From Streptomyces sp. CC228A (lineage in GTDB: Bacteria; Actinomycetota; Actinomycetes; Streptomycetales; Streptomycetaceae): a stretch of 64,000 nucleotides of DNA. The notes below the pieces were generated by a model. That model saw nothing but the letters and a program-made list of their open reading frames with translations, made no database searches and was not told where the DNA came from. Made by a program: the position numbers and the translations under genes. The stretch is taken from contig NZ_JAJPUI010000003.1 of the NCBI RefSeq assembly GCF_021390935.1, positions 434,001 to 498,000 on the forward strand, in the 5' to 3' direction. This document shows positions 36,960 through 44,485 of this stretch, piece by piece. Each line of letters begins with the position of its first letter. Within the stretch, counting starts at the first letter, position 1.

Positions 36960-37003
36960 TGCGCCACGCTGGCTTGTCATCGACGGCTTCGCAGATTCCA
37001 GGG

Positions 37004-37018
37004 ATCGGAAACTCCGAT
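37004..37018. promoter_or_regulatory. Palindrome ATCGGA-AAC-TCCGAT
   Basis: Exact 6-bp arms with a 3-nt spacer. The same element, ATCGGA-AAG-TCCGAT, occurs at 39029-39043 upstream of the cupin/mutase genes. The two copies flank the CGNR-LysR pair, so it may be the binding site of one of those regulators. Confidence 0.45.
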
Positions 37019-37061
37019 GCGCCGGGCCGCACGGGACGGCCCGGCGAACGTCACATCTTTG

Positions 37062-37706
37062 CTAACGGCCGGAGAAATCTTGCCCGTTAGGCAACCTGCG
37101 GCCGCGCTGGTGCCGGGCGTAGTGGCGGGCCACCCGGGCACGGTTGCCGCACCCGGTCGAGCACCACTCGCGACGGGATCGGGCGTGGTCGAAAAAGAAC
37201 ACGCAGCCCGGCGCCCGGCACGCGCGCACGTCGCCCGCCGCCGCCCCGGAGAGCAGCGCGATGAGCGCGTGCGCGATCTCGGCCTGGACGGCCACGAGCG
37301 GCGGCGCGGTGGAGACCTCCAGGGAGGCGGGCCGGCCGGCGCCGCTCCAGCGCAGCATCGGCCACGGCCGCCCGACACTCGACACCCGGTTCACCTGGGC
37401 GACGTCCCAGGCATCCGGGGCGTGCCCGCTGACGTGGGCGTCGACCAGCCGCCGGGTGGCGTCCCTGAGCATCACGAAGCATGCGACGTCGGCGGCGCCG
37501 ACACCGTGCAGGTCGCTGTCGGACAGCGGGGTGGCCAGCCGGTCGCGGCAGGCGCCCAGCCACCAGGTGAGCCCCTGGGGGCTGTCGAGGACGTCCCTGA
37601 GGTCGCCGCGCACCGGGAACACCGTGTTGGCGAACTCCAGCGGCAGCGGCTCCCCGTGCAGCGGGGGGACGTCGGCAGGCACCGCCGGCAGGGCATCGGA
37701 CGTCAT
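37062..37706 (-). CDS. CGNR zinc-finger (ABATE-type) regulator
   Basis: A 214-aa protein starting MTSDALPAVPADVPPLHGEP at ATG 37706 with GAGGAG upstream. The N-domain has HGEPLPLEFANTVFPVRGDL. The finger is CRAPGCVFFFDHARSRREWC then STGCGNRARVARHYARH. The length shows what the unshifted family looks like, which supports the proposed earlier end of the paralogue at 35838. It is divergent from a LysR gene, with a CTAACGC/GCGTTAG inverted repeat between them. Likely a local transcription regulator; its ligand is unknown. Confidence 0.88.
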   Translation of the reverse strand: MTSDALPAVPADVPPLHGEPLPLEFANTVFPVRGDLRDVLDSPQGLTWWLGACRDRLATPLSDSDLHGVGAADVACFVMLRDATRRLVDAHVSGHAPDAWDVAQVNRVSSVGRPWPMLRWSGAGRPASLEVSTAPPLVAVQAEIAHALIALLSGAAAGDVRACRAPGCVFFFDHARSRREWCSTGCGNRARVARHYARHQRGRRLPNGQDFSGR

Positions 37707-37809
37707 GGCGGGCTCCTCATCCGGCTTGATTCGAGTGGCAGTTGAGTGTCCTACGGCATACAGGAACAGGACTTGTCGAGGGGAGCGGACACATGGCAGG
37801 ATCCTCAAT

Positions 37810-37839
37810 CTAACGCACTATCGCTCCCAGTAGCGTTAG
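37810..37839. promoter_or_regulatory. CTAACGC...GCGTTAG inverted repeat
   Basis: Perfect 7-bp arms (37810-37816 and 37833-37839) separated by 16 bp, about 104 bp from the CGNR start and 150 bp from the LysR start. Resembles elements near the two other CGNR genes. Confidence 0.5.
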
Positions 37840-37990
37840 TCTGGCAGTGGGTCCGACAGTCAGGTCGCACGGGGAAGTGGCCGCAGCTGTCGGGGGGTTG
37901 ACGATTCCCGGAGCCCGACGACCGCAGCCCGACCTGGGCGGCGGCGCGGCCTGCGGGATGACACCGGATCCATGTTTCATGGGGGACAAC

Positions 37991-38902
37991 GTGTCGTTAG
38001 ATCTCGCTCTCTACCAACTCAGAACCTTTCGCGAGGTGGCTCGCCTGGGAAGTTTCACGAAAGCTGCCCGTAGCCTCGGCTACGCGCAGTCGAGTGTCAC
38101 CTCACACATTCGGTCGCTGGAGTCCAGGGTCGGCATGCAGCTGGTCCAGCGGCTTCCGCATGGAGTCCGTCTCACTCCGTCCGGTGAAATATTCCACGAA
38201 TACGCGCAGCGGATATTCCACGTGGTGGACGAGATGGCCACCGCCCTCAACCCCTCCGGTGAAATGGAAGGACGCACCACGGTCGGCGCGTCCGCGTTCC
38301 TGCTGGAAACGCGGATCGGGTCGCTGATGCACGAGTGCCGCTACCGCTACCCGAAGGTGCAGGTGTCGCTGCGGCAGCTGTCGATCAGCCGGGCCCACGA
38401 GGCCGTACGCAGCGGCGAGGTCGACCTGGCCCTCGTCCACGGGGAGCCCGCCGTCGGCGAGCCTCCTCCCGCCGGCATCACGGTCGAGGAACTGCCGGAC
38501 CTGGAGGTCGTGCCGGTCGCCGCGGCGTCCCTCGTGAACGCCCCGGACCCGGTGGCGGCGCTCGCCTCCGTGCGGGTCCTCGCCGTGGACCCCGACTGCG
38601 CGTCCCACCAGGCCCTGGTGGGCGCGTTGCGGGAGACGTACGGCATCGACCCCGCGATCGTCGAGGCGGGCTCCATGGGCGGCGCGCGTGAGCTCGCACG
38701 GGCCGGCTACGGCGTCGCCATGCTGCCGTACGAGTCGGTGGGCCCCGCCGCGGGCGGACTCGCCGTCCTGCCCGGACTGCCCCGCCACCGGCTGGCCGTA
38801 CGGGCCCTATGGGGCGGGCGCGAGCTCGCCCGGCCGCCGGTCGCGGCAGTGTGCGACGTGGCCACCAGGGTCGGCCGGGAGAAGGTGGTCCAGCCGGCCT
38901 GA
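37991..38902 (+). CDS. LysR-family transcriptional regulator
   Basis: A 303-aa protein. The N-terminal winged helix is LALYQLRTFREVARLGSFTK, AARSLGYAQSSVTSHIRSLE and RLPHGVRLTPSGEIF. The effector-binding domain starts near residue 90 (TTVGASAFLLETRIGSLMHE). The GTG at 37991 has GGGGGAC just upstream; an ATG at 37979 is an alternative giving four more residues. It is the nearest regulator to the cupin/mutase/flavoprotein/ligase genes and ends in a very strong terminator, so it is its own transcript. It probably senses a pathway metabolite. Confidence 0.9.
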   Translation: MSLDLALYQLRTFREVARLGSFTKAARSLGYAQSSVTSHIRSLESRVGMQLVQRLPHGVRLTPSGEIFHEYAQRIFHVVDEMATALNPSGEMEGRTTVGASAFLLETRIGSLMHECRYRYPKVQVSLRQLSISRAHEAVRSGEVDLALVHGEPAVGEPPPAGITVEELPDLEVVPVAAASLVNAPDPVAALASVRVLAVDPDCASHQALVGALRETYGIDPAIVEAGSMGGARELARAGYGVAMLPYESVGPAAGGLAVLPGLPRHRLAVRALWGGRELARPPVAAVCDVATRVGREKVVQPA

Positions 38903-38939
38903 GGAGCCGGTTCCGGATAACACCGGCCCGTCATGACGA

Positions 38940-39001
38940 GGCAGGTGGCGCGGAAAGCCGATCATTCGCTTTCCGCGCCACCTGCCTTTGCTTTTTTTAT
39001 T
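38940..39001 (+). terminator. Strong Rho-independent terminator after lysR
   Basis: A perfect 19-bp stem: left arm 38940-38958 (GGCAGGTGGCGCGGAAAGC) and right arm 38968-38986, with a 9-nt loop. TTTGCTTTTTTTATT follows. T-tracts this long are rare in this GC-rich genome. It isolates lysR from the cupin and mutase genes. Confidence 0.93.
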
Positions 39002-39027
39002 CCCTCCGTTTACCGGCCGCCGCACCC

Positions 39028-39044
39028 TATCGGAAAGTCCGATA
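39028..39044. promoter_or_regulatory. Palindrome TATCGGA-AAG-TCCGATA
   Basis: Exact 7-bp arms with a 3-nt spacer, 128 bp before the cupin start. The inner 15 bp match the copy at 37004-37018 except for the middle base. Candidate operator for the cupin-mutase operon. Confidence 0.5.
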
Positions 39045-39171
39045 CCCGCCATCAAGGAATATGCGGATCTGTATCCGCGGCATCGGCATAGCCTTCTTGA
39101 GGCAAACAAAAAAATTTCCACCGGCGGGTTGGTCGGAACTCGACGCGCCGGCCGAGGAGAGGCATATCACA

Positions 39172-39588
39172 GTGTCCGAAATCGAGTACATACCCAACGC
39201 GTTCCGCAGCGGTTTCGAGCTGGACGAACTGGAGTGGACGTCGTGGGACGAACCGGGCAGGGCCAATGTGGAGCACCACGTGCTGTGGGCCCCTGACGAG
39301 TCCAAGAACGAGGACTCGGTCGGCCTGCTGCTGCGCTTCCCCCCGGGCGCGCACGGCGACTTCCACGAGCACCTGGGCTACGAGCTGATGCTGGTCCTGG
39401 ACGGTGTCCTCGACCACAGCGACGGCATGTCGTACGTCAAGGGCGACCTCGTCGTCGAGGGCCCGGGCACCGAGCACCAGATGTCCAGCCGCACCGGCTG
39501 CACGGTGCTCGCCATCCGCACGCGGCCGGCCTCCGCCCGCACCCCCCAGAAGGCCATCCGCCCCGTGGGCGTCACCGCGGCGCCCTGA
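39172..39588 (+). CDS. Cupin-domain protein
   Basis: A 138-aa single-domain cupin from GTG 39172 (VSEIEYIPNAFRSGFELDEL), with GAGGAGAGG about 12 bases upstream. The metal-binding motif is GAHGDFHEHLGYELMLVLDG (two His and one Glu) with a further His in GPGTEHQMSS. It resembles ChrR-type cupins that bind zinc or iron. It may be an enzyme or a sensor in the pathway. First gene after the lysR terminator and the palindrome, and followed by the mutase small subunit 174 bp later. Confidence 0.85.
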   Translation: MSEIEYIPNAFRSGFELDELEWTSWDEPGRANVEHHVLWAPDESKNEDSVGLLLRFPPGAHGDFHEHLGYELMLVLDGVLDHSDGMSYVKGDLVVEGPGTEHQMSSRTGCTVLAIRTRPASARTPQKAIRPVGVTAAP

Positions 39589-39762
39589 CCGACCGGGCGG
39601 GGCGGGGCGGCCTTCACGCCCTGACCGGCCGTCCCGCCCCTCCTGCCGGCAGCCGGCGTTCCGCAGCCGCGCCGAGTCCCCGCGAGACGGACACGCCGAC
39701 CGGCGTTCCGTCTTTTCCGCCATGTCGTCACCGCGCCCCGCGCCGAGCCGAAAGAGCCAGCC

Positions 39763-40362
39763 TTGACCACGTACCACGTCCAGCCGCCGCAGAGCCGCCG
39801 GCAGGACGCTCCGCAGCAGAGCGCCGAAGGCGCCGTGGAGCGCCGCGGCCGCCGTGTGCTCGTCTCGAGTGTCTCCTCCGACTCCCATACCTGGAATCTC
39901 GTGTTCCTCCAACTCCTCCTGGAGGAGATGGGCCACGAGGTGACCAATATCGGTTCGTGCGTGCCCGACGAGCTGCTCGTCGAGGAATGCCGTCGGGTCC
40001 GCCCCGAACTGGTCGTCATCAGCAGCGTCAACGGCCACGGGGCGCTCGACGGCGCCCGGGCCGTCCGACGGCTGCGCGCCCAGCCGGACCTCGCCGGCAT
40101 CCGGGTCGTCATCGGCGGCAAGCTCGGCGTGACCGGCGCGGAGGCGGGCACGTACGGGCCCGAGCTGCTCGCCGCCGGGTTCGACGCGGTCTTCGAGGAC
40201 GCGGCGGGTGTCGCCGAGTTCCGCCGCTACCTGGCCGGTTCCGGGCCCCGCTCGCTGCCGGACGCCGACCCCGCGCCCGGCGCCGGCGGCGGGCCGGGCG
40301 TCCTCGGCGCTCCGGAGGCCGTCGGCACCTCCGGAGCCGTCGCCGTGTCGGGTGTGCGATGA
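39763..40362 (+). CDS. Cobalamin-binding small subunit of methylaspartate (glutamate) mutase
   Basis: A 199-aa protein from TTG 39763 (TTYHVQPPQSRRQDAPQQSA). The B12-binding Rossmann core is residues 30-150: RVLVSSVSSDSHTWNLVFLQ, GHEVTNIGSCVPDELLVEEC, VVISSVNGHGALDGARAV and VVIGGKLGVTG. The cobalt-ligating His lies in SDSHTWN. The usual DxHxxG is D-S-H-T-W-N, with Gly replaced by Asn, as in standalone subunits from antibiotic pathways. The last 50 residues are an Ala/Gly/Pro tail. Its stop overlaps the large-subunit start (ATGA). No B12 riboswitch is seen upstream. Confidence 0.88.
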   Translation: MTTYHVQPPQSRRQDAPQQSAEGAVERRGRRVLVSSVSSDSHTWNLVFLQLLLEEMGHEVTNIGSCVPDELLVEECRRVRPELVVISSVNGHGALDGARAVRRLRAQPDLAGIRVVIGGKLGVTGAEAGTYGPELLAAGFDAVFEDAAGVAEFRRYLAGSGPRSLPDADPAPGAGGGPGVLGAPEAVGTSGAVAVSGVR

Positions 40363-41747
40363 GCGGCCTGGTACCGGAGTCCGCGGCGGCCGCGGACCCG
40401 TCGCATGTCCCGGCCCCCTGCACGGGCAGTGTCCCGGCAGCCGCGTCGCCCGCCGTCCCGGACGGCGTGCAGCTCGGCCCCTTCGCCTCGGCGGTCGCCG
40501 CGGCGGTGCGGGACGGGCAGCTCGTCGTCCAGCCCCGCATGGGCTTCGCCGACCTGCCGCGCATGCGGGAGGGCCTCGAAGCCGTGAGACGCGCCGACGC
40601 GCGCAGCGTCGGCACGCTGACCATCGACAGCTACACCCGCGTCAACGACAACGAGTCGGCGCGCCTCGCACTGGCCGAGGGCACCGACCTCAACGGCTAC
40701 CCGATCGTCGCCCACGGCGCCGACACCACCCGCGGCCTGGTCTCCGACCTGGTCGACGGCCGTTTCGCGGTCCAGGTGCGGCACGGCTCCGCCAACCCGG
40801 TCGACATCATCCGCACCCTGCTCGACGCGGGCCTCGACGCGACCGAGGGCGGTCCCGTCTCGTACTGCCTGCCATACAGCAGAAAGCCGCTGCGGGAGTC
40901 GGTCGACGCCTGGGCGCGCAGCTGCGAGCTGCTCGCCGAGCAGCCGGGCACCCACCTGGAGAGCTTCGGCGGCTGCATGCTCGGCCAGCTGTGCCCGCCC
41001 AGCCTGCTTGTGGCGCTCTCCGTGCTGGAGGGCGTCTTCTTCAAGCAGCACGGGCTGCGCAGCGTCTCGCTCAGCTACGCCCAGCAGACCCACCGCGGCC
41101 AGGACGTGGAGGCGCTGCTGGCGCTGCGCACCCTGGCCGCGGAGCACCTGTCGGGCCTCGACTGGCACGTCGTGCTCTACACGTACATGGGCGTCTTCCC
41201 GCGCACCACGGCCGGCGCCCTGAAGCTGCTGCGGGACAGCGCGCAGCTGGCGTCGCTCACCGGCACCGAGCGGCTCATCGTCAAGACCCCGGCGGAGGCC
41301 CACCGGATCCCCACCATCCAGGACAACGTCCACGCCCTGGAGGAGGCCGCGCGCGCGGCGGCCGAGCTGCACGGCCAGCGGGCCGCGGCCGATGGGGAGT
41401 TCGGTGTCCTCGCGGAGGCGCGGGCGCTGGTCGAGGCGGTCCTGGACATCCACCCGGACACCGGGCGGGCCTTCACGGAGGCGTTCCGCCGCGGTGTCCT
41501 CGACGTCCCGTACTGCCTCCACGCGGACAACGCGCAGCGCACCCGCAGCTACATCGACGGGCGCGGGAGCCTCCAGTGGCACGCGACCGGTGGCATGCCG
41601 ATCGCGGCCTCGCCCCAGCCGGGGCGCGACCGGCTCCGCGCCGACGACCTCCTGGGCATGCTGTCGCACACCCAGGAGTCCTTCGACCGGGCCGCGCTGA
41701 CCTCCGGCGGCGAGCCGGGCAGGACGGCGCCCGCGCTGTCCGCCTGA
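40359..41747 (+). CDS. Methylaspartate (glutamate) mutase catalytic subunit
   Basis: A 462-aa TIM-barrel subunit. With the small subunit it isomerises L-glutamate to (2S,3S)-3-methylaspartate by a B12 radical mechanism. Substrate residues known from Clostridium cochlearium are preserved: TIDSYTRVNDNESA (Arg), FAVQVRHGSANPVD (Arg) and EGGPVSYCLPYSRKP, where Glu, Tyr and Tyr keep the exact 171/177/181 spacing. The first 45 residues are a poorly conserved Ala/Pro lead. Relatives in nikkomycin (NikU/NikV) and vicenistatin (VinH/VinI) supply 3-methylaspartate. No fermentation genes (methylaspartase, mesaconase) are nearby, so a biosynthetic role is likelier. Confidence 0.93.
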   Translation: MSGLVPESAAAADPSHVPAPCTGSVPAAASPAVPDGVQLGPFASAVAAAVRDGQLVVQPRMGFADLPRMREGLEAVRRADARSVGTLTIDSYTRVNDNESARLALAEGTDLNGYPIVAHGADTTRGLVSDLVDGRFAVQVRHGSANPVDIIRTLLDAGLDATEGGPVSYCLPYSRKPLRESVDAWARSCELLAEQPGTHLESFGGCMLGQLCPPSLLVALSVLEGVFFKQHGLRSVSLSYAQQTHRGQDVEALLALRTLAAEHLSGLDWHVVLYTYMGVFPRTTAGALKLLRDSAQLASLTGTERLIVKTPAEAHRIPTIQDNVHALEEAARAAAELHGQRAAADGEFGVLAEARALVEAVLDIHPDTGRAFTEAFRRGVLDVPYCLHADNAQRTRSYIDGRGSLQWHATGGMPIAASPQPGRDRLRADDLLGMLSHTQESFDRAALTSGGEPGRTAPALSA

Positions 41748-42125
41748 CCCCGCGCCACCACCGCCAAGACGACGACCGCGGCGCCGACCGGGACCCGGAC
41801 CGGTGCGCGGAGCAGCACGACCACCCCGCCCAGGGCGGCGGGCCGGCCGCGACCCGAGCCGGACCCCGACCGGGGCACGCACGAGCCGCCCGGCCGCGGC
41901 CGGGCGCACCGGCCGGGACCTGCCGCGCCACCCGCCCGCGACGCCGACCCGGCCGCGGCCGGGCGCACCGGCCGGGAGACCGCCGGGCCGCCGGGCCCGC
42001 GGCTCCACCGGAGTGCGGCCGCAGCACCCGCCGGCGCTCCGGCGGCCACGGCGGCAGGCCCGCGCGGGCCGTCGGAGGCAGCCCGGACGACCCCCGTCCG
42101 GGGGCCGCTGCCCGGGGGCCGCTGT

Positions 42126-42185
42126 CCGAGTGGCGGCAGCCCGAGTGGCGGCAGCCCGAGTGGCGGCAGCCCGAGTGGCGGCTGT
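42126..42185. repeat. 15-bp tandem array, four copies
   Basis: CCGAGTGGCGGCAGC repeated at 42126, 42141, 42156 and 42171, the last ending GCTGT. In the spacer between mutase and flavoprotein genes. Confidence 0.95.
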
Positions 42186-42345
42186 CCGGGTGGCCGGCCG
42201 GTCCGTCGGCCGTCGGTTGTCCGTCAATCGGTCGGACGTCGGTCGGTCGGACGTCAGCCGGTCGGCCGCCAGTCGGCCGGTCCGTCAGTCGGCCGCCAGC
42301 AGGCCGGTCGGTCGCCAGCCAGCCGGTCAGCCGGTCCGTCCGTCC

Positions 42346-42385
42346 GTCGGTCTGTCGGTCTGTCGGTCTGTCGGTCTGTCGGTCG
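42346..42385. repeat. 8-bp tandem array (GTCGGTCT), five copies
   Basis: Four exact GTCGGTCT copies and one ending TCG, preceded by looser GTCCGTCC and GTCGGTCG repeats from about 42217. Confidence 0.93.
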
Positions 42386-42487
42386 CAGCAGTCTCCCGGC
42401 CGTGCGATGACCGCGCGGTCGCACCCCCACTCCAGTCCCGCGCCCCGACCCTCCTCGGGCGTTCCTCCTCACCACCTAGGACTTCCT

Positions 42488-44485
42488 GTGCAGTCACACA
42501 CAGCCACATCCGATACGCGTCCTCTCGTCATCGCCGTCGTCGGCAGCGGCCCGCGCGGCATCTCCGTCCTGGAGCGGCTCGCCGTGCGGACCACCGCCGA
42601 GGCGCAGGCCGCGGCCGCCTCCGGCACCGCGCCCCGCCCGGTCCGGGTCCACCTGATCGACGCGACCGAGGTCGGCGCCGGCCGGGTGTGGCGCACCGAC
42701 CAGGACGACTGGTTCACCATGAACACCGTCATCAGCCAGGTGACGATGTACTCCGGCGACCCCGACGGCGGCCCCGCCAGGCCGGGCGCCGGCCCGTCCC
42801 TCGGCCAGTGGATCGAGGAGCGCGCCCGCACCGCGGGCGAGGAGCTGCTGGGCCCCGACGACTACGCCCCGCGGGTGCGGTACGGCGAGTACCTCGTGGA
42901 CGTGTACCGGACCGTCGTCGACGCCCTGCCCGGGCACGTGGAGCTGGTCCCGGTGAAGGGCCGCGTCACCGCGCTGCGGACGGGCGCCGGGAGCGGCTAC
43001 CTGCTCAGCCTCGACACCGCGCCGCACCTGCTGGAAGCGGACCGGGTCGTGCTCGCCACCGGCCACCCGGTCAACGCGCCGGACCGCTTCGAGCAGGAGA
43101 TGCTCGACTTCTCGACGCGGGTCCCCGGCCTGCACTACCTGTGCGGTGACTCCGCCGCCGACATGCCGCTGGACGAGGACACCATCCCGGCCGGCAGCGC
43201 GGTCGGCATCCGCGGCATCGGCCTGTCCTTCTACGACGTGATGCTGTCGCTGACCGTCGGCCGCGGCGGCACCTTCCACCCGCGCGAGGACGGCACGCTG
43301 GAGTACCGGGCGAGCGGCCGCGAGCCGCACATCGTCGCCGGGTCGCGCAGCGGGCTGCCCATCCCGGCCCGCGGCCGCAACCAGAAGGAGCCGAACTTCA
43401 GCCACAAGGCGCTCTTCCTCACGAAGGACGCCCTGGAGTCGGCGCGGGCCGCACGCCGCGCCGCGGGCGGCACCGGGCAGCTGGACTTCGCGGAGGACGT
43501 GCTGCCGCTGCTGCTGCAGGAGGTCGAGCACGTCTACTACGTCACGCACGTCCGCAACACCCGCGGGGCGCAGGCCGCCGACGCCTTCGCCGCCGAGCAC
43601 GCCGAGGCGCTGCGCGCCGGGCGCGACCGCGGTGAGCTGCTGGCCTCGGCCGGCCTCGGCCACGTACCGCCCGTCGACCTCGACGCCCTGGCCCGCCCGT
43701 TCGGCGACGAGCAGTTCGGCTCGCCGGAGGAGTTCCGGGAGCGGCTGCTGAAGGTGATGGACGACGACCTGGCGGCCGCCGCGCTCGGCACCCTGGACGG
43801 CCCCCTGAAGTCCGCGCTGGACGTGCTGCGGGACATCCGCAACGTGGTGCGCCTGGCCGTCGACTTCGGCGGTCTGCTGCCCGAGTCGCACACCGGCTTC
43901 TTCCACCGGAGGTTCCTGCCGGTCAACGCCCTGCTGTCGGCCGGTCCGCCCATGTACCGGGTGGAGCAGCTGCGCGCGCTCATCGAGCAGGGCGTGGTCG
44001 AGGTGGCGGGGCCCGGCACCCGGTTCGGCACCGACGAGGAGGCCGGCGGCTTCCTCGTGGAGTCCCCGCAGGTGGCCGGCTCCGCACGGGTCGTACGGGC
44101 GCTGATCGACGCCCGGATCCCGACGCCGGACCTGCACCGCGACACCTCGCCGCTGACGCGTCAGCTGCTGGAGGAGGGCATGGTCCGCCGGTACGTGATC
44201 GAGGGCCCGGGCGGCAGCCGCTTCGTCACCGGCGGCCTGGAGGTGACGGACAGCCCGTTCCACGTGGTCGACGCCCACGGCGTGCCGCGGCCCGACCTGT
44301 ACGCGCTCGGCATCCCCACCGAGCACACCCGGTGGTTCACGCAGGTCGGCAGCAGCCGCCCCGGCGTCAGCACCCTCTTCTACCGGGACGCCGACGCGAT
44401 CGCGCAGGACGCGCTGCGCCCGCTGGAGGTCGTCCGGGAGAACGAGGCGGCCGTCGCCGCCGCGGCGCCCGGGGGTGCGGGATGA
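42488..44485 (+). CDS. Large FAD/NAD(P)-binding oxidoreductase
   Basis: A 665-aa protein from GTG 42488. The N-terminal dinucleotide motif is VIAVVGSGPRGISVLERLAV, and FTMNTVISQVTMYSGDP and DRVVLATGHPVNAPDRFEQE follow; the layout fits the FAD_NAD_binding_9 type. A long middle region (residues 270-520) and the C-terminal YALGIPTEHTRWFTQVGSSR are also typical. Members include poorly studied monooxygenase-like enzymes; some N-oxygenate amino acids, such as the aspartate-oxidising nitrosuccinate synthases. Since aspartate analogues come from the mutase upstream, an amino-acid substrate is a reasonable guess. The stop overlaps the ligase ATG. Confidence 0.85.
   Translation: MQSHTATSDTRPLVIAVVGSGPRGISVLERLAVRTTAEAQAAAASGTAPRPVRVHLIDATEVGAGRVWRTDQDDWFTMNTVISQVTMYSGDPDGGPARPGAGPSLGQWIEERARTAGEELLGPDDYAPRVRYGEYLVDVYRTVVDALPGHVELVPVKGRVTALRTGAGSGYLLSLDTAPHLLEADRVVLATGHPVNAPDRFEQEMLDFSTRVPGLHYLCGDSAADMPLDEDTIPAGSAVGIRGIGLSFYDVMLSLTVGRGGTFHPREDGTLEYRASGREPHIVAGSRSGLPIPARGRNQKEPNFSHKALFLTKDALESARAARRAAGGTGQLDFAEDVLPLLLQEVEHVYYVTHVRNTRGAQAADAFAAEHAEALRAGRDRGELLASAGLGHVPPVDLDALARPFGDEQFGSPEEFRERLLKVMDDDLAAAALGTLDGPLKSALDVLRDIRNVVRLAVDFGGLLPESHTGFFHRRFLPVNALLSAGPPMYRVEQLRALIEQGVVEVAGPGTRFGTDEEAGGFLVESPQVAGSARVVRALIDARIPTPDLHRDTSPLTRQLLEEGMVRRYVIEGPGGSRFVTGGLEVTDSPFHVVDAHGVPRPDLYALGIPTEHTRWFTQVGSSRPGVSTLFYRDADAIAQDALRPLEVVRENEAAVAAAAPGGAG

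Larger units (their letters stand above)
41748..42487. other. 740-bp gene-free spacer with several tandem arrays
   Basis: Lies inside the co-directional mutase-flavoprotein-ligase set. No gene is supported; apparent ORFs are products of repeats. It holds a 15-bp array, degenerate GTCGGTCGGACG repeats and an 8-bp array. AGGACTTCCT before 42488 is the next gene's ribosome-binding site. Confidence 0.7.

Noticed and set aside
39589..39762. Cobalamin riboswitch before the mutase genes
   Set aside because: No B12-box (GCCACTG-like) or the expected long folded leader in the 174 bases.
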